The notes under the pieces were generated by a model. The model did not search any database. It saw only the letters and a list, made by a program, of their open reading frames with translations, and was not told the DNA's origin. A program made the translations under genes and the position numbers. A DNA stretch of 64,000 nt from Acinetobacter sp. TGL-Y2 (GTDB lineage: Bacteria > Pseudomonadota > Gammaproteobacteria > Pseudomonadales > Moraxellaceae), in assembly GCF_001612555.1 (NCBI RefSeq), contig NZ_CP015110.1:3224001-3288000 (forward strand), given 5' to 3'. Within the stretch, counting starts at the first letter, position 1, and each line of letters starts with the position of its first letter. Positions 46,556-56,348 of this stretch are shown in pieces.

Positions 46556-48626
46556 AGTATTAAGCTTTGAGGAATCGTCATTTAGAGTTTTAACTATTCT
46601 ACCCCATTCTGTGATTTGGATTAATCTCGACCTAGAGAATGCTTTTCCTATCGAAGTAAGTAAAACTGAGATACTGAAAGGCTTAGAAGATTTAAGTATT
46701 CAAAGAGAATCTGACCCGCACCAATCAATTGCTTTTATTCAATCAGAGAAGGGATCAATACAAGAAACTAAACGTGACCAAAACTATGCTCTTATTCATC
46801 CTTTAATTTCTCATGAATTATTTTTTATCCCAGCTCAAAGAGGCAAAATAATTGATGAAATTATGTCTCAGCATCGAGTAACTAAACAAACAATTTATCG
46901 CTTAATTCGAAGATATTGGCAAAGAGGACAAACGCCTAATGCTCTGCTTCCAGACTATAGGAATAGTGGCGCTAAAGGGCAAAAAAGAACACCTAAAGAC
47001 AAAAAACTAGGACGACCACGTATCTATAATAATGAACAAGGCATTAATGTCACTGAAGATATTGAAAAGCTCTTTTATCGCACAATTAAATTATTCTTCT
47101 TGAAAGACAATCAGCATTCACTCCCCTTTGTTTATCGAAAATTTCAAACCACATATAAAAATCTGTATCCCGATACAATTGAGGCAGATATTCCTACCAT
47201 ATGGCAATTTAAATATTATTACGAAAAGGAATTTAAAAAAATTGAGAGCATTAAGGCTCGTATTAGCACTTCTAACTATCGTAAAGACCATCGTCCATTA
47301 CAATCGACATCAACTTCTCAGGCCTTAGGACCTGGTTCTCGTTATGAAATTGATGCAACGATCGCAGATATTTACCTCGTTTCTAATACCAATCCCAATA
47401 GTATTGTTGGAAGACCCACTATTTATTTTGTTATCGATGTATTTAGCCGCCTCGTTACTGGTTTTTACATTGGTTTTGAATCTCCATCTTACTTAGCAGC
47501 CATTCAAGCACTTAATCTGGCGATGACCGATAAAGTTAAATATTGTGCTGAATATGGTATCAACATTCAGTCAGAAGACTGGCCAGCAATTGGTTTACCT
47601 GATGCACTACTTGCTGATCGAGGTGAATTACTTGGCTATCAGGTTGAAGCTTTAGAAAAAACATTTGCTGTAAGGATTGAGAATGCACCTGCAAGACGAG
47701 GAGATGCAAAAGGCATCGTAGAACAAGCATTCAATACTTATCAGGCTTATTTTAAAAAAGAAGGTAAAGGAAAAGGTGTAGTCGAAGGTACTATCGTAAA
47801 AAAGACAGGTGGTAGAGATTACCGTCAAGATGCAACGCTAAACATCCATGAATTTACTGAAATTATTCTTGCCTGCATCATCTCGCATAATCAATTTCAT
47901 GTTTTAAAAACATATGATCGTGAAGCAGATATTCCAAATAGTGTACCAACTATTCCCTTACATTTATGGAATTGGGGCATTCAAAATAGAACTGGGAAAT
48001 TACGAAGTGTTTCTGAAGAAGCTCTCAAAATTGCATTGTTACCACGGACTAAAATTACAATATCTGATTTAGGTATCAAAGCATTTGGAGTTTTTTATCT
48101 AGCCAAAGAAATACTTGACCTTGGTTGGTTACATCGAAAAACAGAGCGTTCTCGTCCTCAAAACCTCGAAGCAGCATATGACCCTTACTCTATGAACAAA
48201 ATTTATATTTTTCCGCATAGCAATAGCCTTGAGTACTGGATAGGCAGTATTTCTTCTCGATCACGAGAATTTATAGATTGTTCTTTTTGGGAAATCAAAG
48301 AAAAACAAAAAGCTCAAAAAGAAAATCTAGTCGAATATGAGCTCGAAGCATCGAAAAAGCGAAGGGAACTTGAAACAGTTATAAGCACGAAACTTAAAAC
48401 CAAGACTGCGAAAAGTCCACTTAAACCTTCTCAACGTATTTCTGAAATATCTATAAATAAAGCAAAAGAAAAAAGTATTGAGCGTAAAGGTAAAGTACAA
48501 CAGCAAAAAATAATAAATACGAACATTATTCCAATGCCTAAAGCAAAAATATCTAGCATCCCACAAGACACTGAAGCTGTTCACTACCCCGATCTTACAG
48601 ATGAATTATTTGGTGAAGATGACTAA
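46539..48626 (+). CDS. tnsB: Tn7-like transposase TnsB (DDE)
   Basis: 695 aa (Tn7: 702). From ATG 46539, after AGGTG, it opens MLKINEVLSFEESSFRVL, matching the Tn7 start. Helix-turn-helix region RVTKQTIYRLIRRYWQRGQTPNA, then the integrase core with Asp272 (YEIDATIAD), Asp360 (LLADRGELLG) and Glu395 (GDAKGIVEQAF), within one residue of the Tn7 catalytic positions 273, 361 and 396. The basic C-terminus would contact TnsC. Binds the 20-base repeats and joins 3' ends. Confidence 0.95.
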   Translation: MLKINEVLSFEESSFRVLTILPHSVIWINLDLENAFPIEVSKTEILKGLEDLSIQRESDPHQSIAFIQSEKGSIQETKRDQNYALIHPLISHELFFIPAQRGKIIDEIMSQHRVTKQTIYRLIRRYWQRGQTPNALLPDYRNSGAKGQKRTPKDKKLGRPRIYNNEQGINVTEDIEKLFYRTIKLFFLKDNQHSLPFVYRKFQTTYKNLYPDTIEADIPTIWQFKYYYEKEFKKIESIKARISTSNYRKDHRPLQSTSTSQALGPGSRYEIDATIADIYLVSNTNPNSIVGRPTIYFVIDVFSRLVTGFYIGFESPSYLAAIQALNLAMTDKVKYCAEYGINIQSEDWPAIGLPDALLADRGELLGYQVEALEKTFAVRIENAPARRGDAKGIVEQAFNTYQAYFKKEGKGKGVVEGTIVKKTGGRDYRQDATLNIHEFTEIILACIISHNQFHVLKTYDREADIPNSVPTIPLHLWNWGIQNRTGKLRSVSEEALKIALLPRTKITISDLGIKAFGVFYLAKEILDLGWLHRKTERSRPQNLEAAYDPYSMNKIYIFPHSNSLEYWIGSISSRSREFIDCSFWEIKEKQKAQKENLVEYELEASKKRRELETVISTKLKTKTAKSPLKPSQRISEISINKAKEKSIERKGKVQQQKIINTNIIPMPKAKISSIPQDTEAVHYPDLTDELFGEDD

Positions 48627-50286
48627 AATGAATTTACCGTTGAATTTTATTAGAGCAACTTACACCCCTAGCTTTGGCGAATATGAGGGAAATCCATTTA
48701 TCGAAGCACTTCCACCAATTATGCAGGAAGTTTCAGATATCAAAGAAAATCTGATTGGAAAAGTGGATTATGATCCTGAAGATATTCTTAGATCTAAAAA
48801 TGAAAGGATTCATCTTACAGCCCAACTCCTTCATCAATTTTTTCAGCCAATAACACGACATATCTCTTTAGAATCAAAAATATCTATATTGATACGCAAG
48901 GGCTATATAGGACGTAACATTGCTGATGGGAAATTACATCAACATTTGCAAAACGGCTATGAACGTATCATGTCTGGTGAGATTAATGCTTTTCGCTTTG
49001 AAGCACCTCAGTCAACAGCTTTAAGTTACTCTCTCATTGGATGTTCTGGAAGTGGTAAAAGTACAACGCTACACCGCATTTTGAACCTTTACCCTCAAGT
49101 GATTTATCATGAAAAATATAATTTTACACAGCTCGTTTATCTCAAAATAGACTGCCCTCATGATGGTTCACTTAAAAATCTATGTTTACATTTCTTCAAA
49201 GCGATTGATGTTGCATTAGGAACAGATTTTGAAAGAAAAGTTGCTCTAAAAAGATTAGGAATCGAAGCTCTTTTAAATTATATGCGTCAAATTACAAATA
49301 CCTATGCGATTGGGGTACTCGTCATTGATGAAATCCAGCATTTAAGTGTCAAGAATTCGGGTGGTGCAGAGAAAATGCTTAATTTTTTTGTCACTTTAAT
49401 CAATGTAGTAGGTCTACCCGTAGTCATGGTGGGTACACCTAAAGCCAAATTTATCTTTGACGGTGATTTACGCTCAGCTCGTCGTGGAGCAGGATTTGGA
49501 GCTGATATATGGGAACCAATGAAGAATACCGTTCCTTCTTCAAATACTTCGAACAGAGCAGAATGGACAGCCTTTACCAATGCTCTTTGGAAATACCAAT
49601 GGCTGACCAACAAAGAACAGCATCTAAGTGATGAAATTAGAAACTGTTGGTATGAGCTATCTCAAGGTGTGCTTGATATTGTGGTCAAACTTTTTGTTTT
49701 AGCTCAAGGTCGAACGATCATGACACGATTGGAAAGAATTACCCCAAGTTTACTTAGACAAGTCTATGAGGATGAACTCAAATTTGTCCATCCTATGATT
49801 GAAGCACTTAAATCAGGAGATCCCAATCGAATTGCACTCTACTCAGATTTAACGATTCCTCATGTTGATAAAACCTTACTTTTATTACAGCAAAAAATAG
49901 AAGAAGAACAAGAAAAAATTGAAACATATAGCGGTAACCAGCAAGCGCAAAGGCTGCATCACTTGCTTGTTGCTACAGGTTATACAGAACAAAAAGTTAT
50001 TGCTTCAATCAAAAAAGCTTTTAATGATTTTCCTCATTTAAACATGCAAGAATTGATGCCGATTGTGTCTAATTGGCTTATGGAAATAAAATTAGATAAC
50101 AGCCTTAGCAATACCTCACCTGCAACAAACACTCGTAAGAGATTAAAACAAGATGAATGGATGAGCTTACCCTCAGATGACTTGAGGTTTAAATTTTCTC
50201 AAAAAGAAAAAGGACAAGATCTTTATGACATTCTGGAATCAAGCAATCTAATTTTTGATACTCAAACTTGGTTACAGTCAATGTAG
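48619..50286 (+). CDS. tnsC: Tn7-like AAA+ regulator TnsC
   Basis: 555 aa from ATG 48619 (Tn7: 555); ATG 48628 is an alternative and the start is not decisive. Opening region has NPFIEALPP; Walker A is GCSGSGKST at about 141-149, Walker B VLVIDEIQHLS, and the following GGAEKMLNFFVTLINV and DLRSARRGAGFGADIW match Tn7. Links target selection by TnsD or TnsE to the TnsAB transposase. Overlaps tnsB by 8 bases. Confidence 0.93.
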   Translation: MTKMNLPLNFIRATYTPSFGEYEGNPFIEALPPIMQEVSDIKENLIGKVDYDPEDILRSKNERIHLTAQLLHQFFQPITRHISLESKISILIRKGYIGRNIADGKLHQHLQNGYERIMSGEINAFRFEAPQSTALSYSLIGCSGSGKSTTLHRILNLYPQVIYHEKYNFTQLVYLKIDCPHDGSLKNLCLHFFKAIDVALGTDFERKVALKRLGIEALLNYMRQITNTYAIGVLVIDEIQHLSVKNSGGAEKMLNFFVTLINVVGLPVVMVGTPKAKFIFDGDLRSARRGAGFGADIWEPMKNTVPSSNTSNRAEWTAFTNALWKYQWLTNKEQHLSDEIRNCWYELSQGVLDIVVKLFVLAQGRTIMTRLERITPSLLRQVYEDELKFVHPMIEALKSGDPNRIALYSDLTIPHVDKTLLLLQQKIEEEQEKIETYSGNQQAQRLHHLLVATGYTEQKVIASIKKAFNDFPHLNMQELMPIVSNWLMEIKLDNSLSNTSPATNTRKRLKQDEWMSLPSDDLRFKFSQKEKGQDLYDILESSNLIFDTQTWLQSM

Positions 50287-50298
50287 TAGAAGACTTGC

Positions 50299-51822
50299 AT
50301 GTTGAACTTTCCTAATCCCTATCCGAATGAACTCATGTACAGCACCATTGCAAGAGCTGGAGTTCACCATGCCATTACAAGTCCTAAACAACTACTTGAT
50401 GAAGTATTTAATAATCGAAAAGTCATAGCCACGATCGATCTACCGAACCATCTTTTATGCATTTTGAAACATCTATCCCCTAGCTATACACTTGAAGAAC
50501 TAATTTACGAAAACACCCTTTTTCCAATATATGCACTGTTCTCTTCAGAAAGTACACGTCTGCGTTGCCTTAAATGGATGGGGAGCCAGTCAAAAGGTTC
50601 TATTCATTTAGCATTAGGAGTTGCGGCATCCAAAGTTAAGCAGATAACAACGCATCGATATTGTCGCCATTGCTTAGAAGAACAATATCACCAATATGGA
50701 GAATTTTTTTGGTCAAGACTTTGGTACATTCAAGGTGCAAATTGCTGTAGCAAACATAAAGTTAAATTGTCAGAATTTTTACAACCAGCCCATTTGAATG
50801 GACGACATCAATTTATTCCTGCAAGTTTTATCCTGGATCGCAAGCAACCTCATAACCCTGCTCATGAATTAGATCTAATCGTGAGTAGGCGTGTTGATGA
50901 GCTGTTAAAGCTTCCTCCCACAAAATCACCTACGTTCCATCAATGGAGTCAATTTTATCAACGTATTGCAAAGCGATTAGGTTTCAACAAAGGTTCTAAA
51001 CACATTGATTATTCAAAAATTGATGTAGTAGTTATAAAAAAATGGGATCTAAAATGGTTACAGCAACATCACCTAGATGAACTGAAATCTGAAACATGTT
51101 GGCTTAGAGCTATCTTTAGAAAGCATCGTAAGTCATTCAGTTATCTTGAACATATTATTGTCTTAGAGACGTTTTCCCCTAAAGGCTGGACATGGGTAGC
51201 CATTCTGGATGAAATTCATCAATTGCCTGCTAAGCCCACTAATACTGATACACCTATTCAAAGAACTAAGTACAAAGACATATTGATACTCAAAGAAAAA
51301 CGTAATGAATGGCTGTGTTTGATTCAAAATTTTGGAATAAAACCGTCTAGAGTCAAAAATGCTGCTTTATATGCATGGCTTTATCGCAATGATAAAACTT
51401 GGTTACTAACAAAAAATAGAAGCTTTCACGCTTTGCCCACAAGCATTTCCAAGAAAGTAGATTGGCCTCTGAGGGATTGGCTGATGGTGAGGCGATTATT
51501 CAAAATATTCTATCAATCATTAGACGATTTGAGTTTACCTAGGCAATCTAGAAACTGGTATCTAAGGCAACTACCGCAACACGCCACCGTAGAAAAAAAT
51601 CTATATCAGCTTCCCTTAACACATAAATTTCTGAGCACTTTTTCAGAAGATATTAGCAGTTATCAAATCCGTAGAATTACTCGAACGATTATTCAATTTG
51701 AAAAAAATAATCAATGCCAAGCTGGTTGGCAATTATTACGACATTCAGGATTAAGTGAAGAAAGACTAACAGATGAAGCACTCAAATTCCTAAATCAAAT
51801 TAAAAGGATTAATCATGGCTAA
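50299..51822 (+). CDS. tnsD: Tn7-like target selector TnsD (TniQ family)
   Basis: 507 aa (Tn7: 508). N-terminal FPNPYPNELMYSTIARAGVHH is the TniQ opening; a zinc-finger cluster follows (YCRHCLEEQYHQYG, NCCSKHK). This protein should bind the 3' part of glmS and steer insertion to attTn7, which fits the element's site here. Its stop overlaps the start of tnsE by 8 bases. Confidence 0.92.
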   Translation: MLNFPNPYPNELMYSTIARAGVHHAITSPKQLLDEVFNNRKVIATIDLPNHLLCILKHLSPSYTLEELIYENTLFPIYALFSSESTRLRCLKWMGSQSKGSIHLALGVAASKVKQITTHRYCRHCLEEQYHQYGEFFWSRLWYIQGANCCSKHKVKLSEFLQPAHLNGRHQFIPASFILDRKQPHNPAHELDLIVSRRVDELLKLPPTKSPTFHQWSQFYQRIAKRLGFNKGSKHIDYSKIDVVVIKKWDLKWLQQHHLDELKSETCWLRAIFRKHRKSFSYLEHIIVLETFSPKGWTWVAILDEIHQLPAKPTNTDTPIQRTKYKDILILKEKRNEWLCLIQNFGIKPSRVKNAALYAWLYRNDKTWLLTKNRSFHALPTSISKKVDWPLRDWLMVRRLFKIFYQSLDDLSLPRQSRNWYLRQLPQHATVEKNLYQLPLTHKFLSTFSEDISSYQIRRITRTIIQFEKNNQCQAGWQLLRHSGLSEERLTDEALKFLNQIKRINHG

Positions 51823-53430
51823 GATAAGTCACATCGCTAAGAATATGAAAATAAAAAAGATTGGCTCTTTGTTTAAAAAACATAACTCAGGCAGTTGGGC
51901 AATAAATCTAGCTTTGGAAGATGAAAATAAAGTACCTGAGACAACTTCCACTAACTTTTCTAATGCAAAGTTATTAAGAAAAAAAGTCACATCAACCCTA
52001 CCCAAGAATATCCTAAAGGCTACAATTTACGCTTTAAAATTAGTTCAATTCAAGATTGGCTATCCTCTGTCAATAATTCAAACTTACCCAAAGGAAAGTT
52101 TGTAGAACATTATTTCTTGTTTGATGCAGTTCGTGTGGATCAATTCGGTCAGCCTATGTCCGAAACCATCAAAATTAAACTTCCACAATTCGAACTTGCT
52201 CGATCTCTTTTTTTCTACACTCCATATTTAGCAAGATCAGCAATAATAGAGAATAGTTTGAGTATTGATTTCGATATCGTTTCAAATCGAGATCACTTCC
52301 TCATCAATATTTTGCCAGCCTGCTCATACCCAATTTCGCATTTCAACGATGCAGGCATACGACGGATCTTATCTTGGATTCTTCTTGATCCTGATATTCG
52401 ACAATCTTTTGAAAGTATTAGTCAGTTTTGTACGCAATATGGCTATGACGCTGACCAATACCGTATATGGAGTTTTTGTTTTAATCCGCCCCAACTCAAT
52501 GGAGTGATCTTTGATACATATGGCTATTACAAAGCTGAAACATCAGAATTTTTTGTAAATGAAATATCAGGTTTCAAAAGAATCTCAAGTCGTATTTCAA
52601 AAGAAGTCGAGTTCTATAGCGATAAATTAATTGAGTCTAAATCAGGTGGGAAAGGTCAAAACTCTTCAGGAACTAAAAATAATGGAAAGGAACCGACCAT
52701 CAAAGATGAGGAAGATGGCAATAGCGATGATGTTCAAATCATTGATGTTGTACCGACACACTTCGACTTCCTAGAAGCCATTGAAACAAGGAAAACATCT
52801 AAAAAAACTAGGCATAGAAACCATGGTACGAAAGATCAGGAATTACCATCTACCAAAGAACCGTCAGGTGTTAGCACTAATGAACCTATTTCTGAGGGCG
52901 CTGTCCCCTCGGCTGAATTTAATGGTGTTGAGGATGAAACTGAAGATCTTCATCTTTATCTTGATCGTTTCTCTGCATTTCAACAAATGATTGATTTGTT
53001 TTGCAAAGAAAACTCTATTAAAAATTTTAACTTTCAACTTCACAAATTACCTAACATTCAAGGCCACTCCAAACATATAAAGACTGATGGTAATCCTAGA
53101 TGTGTCGCAGAAGTCAGTTTTCAATTTAATGGTCAAAATATTGTGATCTTAGAAGTAGATACTTCTGACAATAAGAAACCTCTCTCAACTCGTGTTTTAT
53201 CGATTAAAGATACAAATCAATGGAATACCGTTGATCGAGCAAAAGTACTTGAGTTAGTAGTTACTCAATGTTTACGTTGGCCCAAAGGGATCTTTAAGCA
53301 TATTAGCTTTAAAAATAGCGCATTAAACCATCCTAGAATGGACATTAAAAACCAGCAAATTTCTAATCAAGAGTTGATTGGGTGGGCATCACGTTTATCT
53401 AGAACAATGTACCCAGATACAACCATTTAG
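51815..53430 (+). pseudogene. tnsE: Tn7-like TnsE with -1 frameshift at an A7 run
   Basis: TnsE directs Tn7 to replicating and conjugating DNA. The frame from 51815 (IKKIGSLFKKHNSGSWAINL) ends at 52105, while the -1 frame is open from 51964 and carries the rest: PKGYNLRFKISSIQDWL, PQFELARSLFFYTPYLARS, WSFCFNPPQLNG and the C-terminal EVDTSDNKKPLSTRVLS, all close to Tn7 TnsE. The run AAAAAAA at 51979-51985 is the likely point. Restoring one base gives exactly 538 aa, the Tn7 length. Either a true mutation, a programmed shift or a homopolymer sequencing error. Confidence 0.88.
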
Positions 53431-53442
53431 ACTCGATCCTAC

Positions 53443-54267
53443 TTAAACAGGAACATAAGCCTGAGCTAAACGCTTTTCTGTGGAAGCCTGTGTTGTGTAG
53501 AAACGCTCTTGGGTGGCATATACAAAATTCTTTAAAGATTCTTCGTCTGTAATCGTGTATTTACCATTTGCATCCATAGGTAAGCCCAAGGTTTGAATAT
53601 AGATATGTAAGTTTTTTTGAACTTGAGTACTATATGCATTGTAAGTATCTAATGCTTTAGCAATATTCTTCCGATTCGGAATGCCTACTTTATCTACGGT
53701 ATATGAAGGATCAACAGCTAGTAGACCACCTAACTGAAAGAACTGTGTTACTTCCGCTGTTGTAGCAGCTCTATAAAGCGTATTCAATCCTTTAAAAATA
53801 CTATTCATGGCACTTAAGCTTTTAAAATATAAATACCCTGTGCTTTTATCAAAGATTGCATCTGGAGAGTCTGCTAAAACTACAATAGGATTATCCAATA
53901 CTTCAGGCTGATTTGAAAAACTTAGAGTCTTTCTATAAATTTTTGCGCTAGGTAAAACTTTTTGGATATAGTAAAAATCATCGGTCTGACGCTTGAAAAT
54001 TAAATACTTAATATCTTTGTACTGAGTACCATTGATCGTAGGCAATGAAGTATTTACTTTTTTTTCTAATTCCAGAATAGGGTTTGTTATATCAGTCAAC
54101 GTGTTTAAGTCCACTTTAAACCAATCACCATTTTGAGCTATTGCTGTTGGTGTATAAGAAATAGTATTTAAAGTAGTCGGTAATAAACCAGCATAAAAAT
54201 CAGGACAATTCTGACCCGACAAAACGATATGAAACTTTGCATTATTTCGTGAATACAGAAAATTCAT
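53443..54267 (-). CDS. DUF4868-like protein, candidate Kiwa subunit KwaB
   Basis: 274 aa from ATG 54267 (AAGGGG nearby). No enzyme motif is seen. The central part, with IVVLADSPDAIFDKSTGYLYFKSLSAMNSIFKGL, has the layout of the DUF4868 proteins that form the DNA-binding subunit of the Kiwa anti-phage system. It follows a four-helix membrane protein of KwaA size by 9 bases and sits in a defence cargo beside a type I system. The assignment is from pattern and context. Confidence 0.5.
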   Translation of the reverse strand: MNFLYSRNNAKFHIVLSGQNCPDFYAGLLPTTLNTISYTPTAIAQNGDWFKVDLNTLTDITNPILELEKKVNTSLPTINGTQYKDIKYLIFKRQTDDFYYIQKVLPSAKIYRKTLSFSNQPEVLDNPIVVLADSPDAIFDKSTGYLYFKSLSAMNSIFKGLNTLYRAATTAEVTQFFQLGGLLAVDPSYTVDKVGIPNRKNIAKALDTYNAYSTQVQKNLHIYIQTLGLPMDANGKYTITDEESLKNFVYATQERFYTTQASTEKRLAQAYVPV

Positions 54268-54276
54268 TACCACCCC

Positions 54277-54903
54277 TTAGTCTAAAATTAAAAATGTATA
54301 TTCATTCACTTTTGTAAGAGCAATATAACTTCGCATATCACCATTACCATCTTCAAAAAGCTCATCAATAGTTTTTATTTCCCTCTTAGAAATCACCAAA
54401 AATTTTGAATCATCTATATTTTTTATAAAATAAAATCTATATCCCAATACTAAAAAGATTGGATTAAAGTAAAAAAATCGAGTCCTAGCTAGGACTATTA
54501 GCATTAATACAAAGAAAAGTAAGAATGACTTCAATGTAGGTAAACTAATGGCAACAAATGCATAACCTAAATAAATTGGAAGATAAAAGTCATTTGCCTG
54601 CTCAAATTCTTTTACTTTTTTTCTCTCTATAACATCCTGATCTAAATACTTTAAGCTAAATCTAATCGAAAAAAATGAAAGAAACAGCAAAGCTATAAAA
54701 TAAATCACATAAGCAACATACGTGACTGACTCAGTGATAAATTTTTCACTAAATCTAAAATTTTCAATGCTTATTAAAAGTGAGATTAGGTACTTGACCC
54801 ACTCCCACCTCAACCAAACTGTCTCTTCATGAGAAATAAGAAAAATTAATCCGGCTAAGGCGATGGAGATAGCAGTCAAAACTATATGTAATGCATGTTT
54901 CAT
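54277..54903 (-). CDS. Four-helix membrane protein, candidate Kiwa subunit KwaA
   Basis: 208 aa. Four hydrophobic segments (about 5-23, 35-50, 60-82 and 108-140), then a cytoplasmic tail ending TKVNEYTFLILD. Size, topology and position directly before a DUF4868-like gene fit KwaA, the membrane sensor of Kiwa. GGAG lies 7 bases before the ATG. Not recognisable by motif alone. Confidence 0.48.
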   Translation of the reverse strand: MKHALHIVLTAISIALAGLIFLISHEETVWLRWEWVKYLISLLISIENFRFSEKFITESVTYVAYVIYFIALLFLSFFSIRFSLKYLDQDVIERKKVKEFEQANDFYLPIYLGYAFVAISLPTLKSFLLFFVLMLIVLARTRFFYFNPIFLVLGYRFYFIKNIDDSKFLVISKREIKTIDELFEDGNGDMRSYIALTKVNEYTFLILD

Positions 54904-54998
54904 GCTAAATCTCCATCTGCAATCAAAGTCTATTGTGCTTAATTTTCATCCCATTTCATAGCATAAAGAGACACAACTTGACGCATAAAATTTTATTC

Positions 54999-56348
54999 TT
55001 ATTGCTCAAAAATTTTCGCTATCTGCTCTTCCGCATCTCGAATCGAAATCTGACCATTCATCAGCATAGGCAAGAGCCAATCACGCAGGCTCTGTAAATT
55101 TCTATTTTGAAGCATAATATTTTGCTTACTTCGGTTGAGAGGATGTATTTTTTTATAAAACTCTTGTACTACCACTTTGGGTGGAATAGCCACATAATAC
55201 TTCCCTATGAAAGCATCAAATAAAAAGTTTTTAATACCACTAGTTTTCCCTTCCCATCCAAAGAAAACATTATGTTTATATAATTTATTCCATAAACCAA
55301 TAAAATAGTAAAAATATGAATTATCCACTAAAGAAATTGCCTTACAAAAATTAGAGCAAATTAATGGATTACTAAATCTTTTAAACGATTCATCTATTAG
55401 AGAGGTTAAGCGCCCAGTTGATTGAATAGGACTACCACCTGAGATTTCAATAATAATATCAAAAGGTTTTAATATCTTATTTTTGTTTTTACTATTGATA
55501 AACCTTAATGGAGTTTCTACTTTTCCCTTTCCATTCAATCCGTTAATATCTGCACCTCTAATACAATTAACACCTAAATTATATTTATCTTGTTGAGTAT
55601 CTTTACCCCAATCACCTGTTTTTGTAGATTCAATTAGAGAAACTAAATTGCTAATTTTCCAACCTTCAGGAACATCTTTAGCAAGAATCTCATTATAGAC
55701 CATTACTCCACAGTTATTTTTATATGGTTTTCCATTTATATTAGGAAAATCATATTGAAGGAACCATCTATCAAAGAGAAGTCCTTCTATATCTTCGTAT
55801 TTATTAAGGATTTTATTATTAATATCTATTTTTTCATCTAAAGCTCTAAGAACTCTAGCAATACTCTTTTGTAAAGTTAAACTCGGTGTAGGTATTTCAA
55901 AATTCAAACAATCTGGCACTCGTATATGACTAACAATAGATCCAGAACTATCATACCTTCTAAATTGAGCTTGTAAGTCAGGAGAAAGAAAAGAATATAG
56001 TAAAAAATTACTATCTAATTTTTGAGGGTTTGGTCTGTACTGCATAATGCGTTGTCCAAGAAATACAGTATCTTTAAAATCTACAATACCTGCCTCACCT
56101 AGAGGAGCTTCTCGTGTTAATAACACATCATTTTTTTTAACTTTAGCCCTTTTAGTCCAAGCCTCAAAAGTCGCTTCTTCTACGTAACGACAACCAGACA
56201 GATTTACTCTCCCATTCTTAATGTTAGGAGTTCTAATCATCTTATAAGGAGTTTCATAATCAACATTCGGCGCTGTTTTATTAACACAATCCACAATGAG
56301 ATCACATAATTCTGAAATTTTTATCCGTTTCCAATCATTACTCTTCAA
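54999..56348 (-). CDS. hsdS: Type I restriction-modification specificity subunit HsdS
   Basis: 449 aa with two target-recognition domains: the first starts WKRIKISELCDLIVDCVNKT, the second VPEGWKISNLVSLIESTKTG, each followed by a conserved helix (QKSIARVLRALDEKIDINNK, and QNIMLQNRNLQSLRDWLLPM). It decides which sequence is methylated and cut. It overlaps hsdM by 11 bases and is the last gene of the operon. Intact. Confidence 0.92.
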   Translation of the reverse strand: MKSNDWKRIKISELCDLIVDCVNKTAPNVDYETPYKMIRTPNIKNGRVNLSGCRYVEEATFEAWTKRAKVKKNDVLLTREAPLGEAGIVDFKDTVFLGQRIMQYRPNPQKLDSNFLLYSFLSPDLQAQFRRYDSSGSIVSHIRVPDCLNFEIPTPSLTLQKSIARVLRALDEKIDINNKILNKYEDIEGLLFDRWFLQYDFPNINGKPYKNNCGVMVYNEILAKDVPEGWKISNLVSLIESTKTGDWGKDTQQDKYNLGVNCIRGADINGLNGKGKVETPLRFINSKNKNKILKPFDIIIEISGGSPIQSTGRLTSLIDESFKRFSNPLICSNFCKAISLVDNSYFYYFIGLWNKLYKHNVFFGWEGKTSGIKNFLFDAFIGKYYVAIPPKVVVQEFYKKIHPLNRSKQNIMLQNRNLQSLRDWLLPMLMNGQISIRDAEEQIAKIFEQ

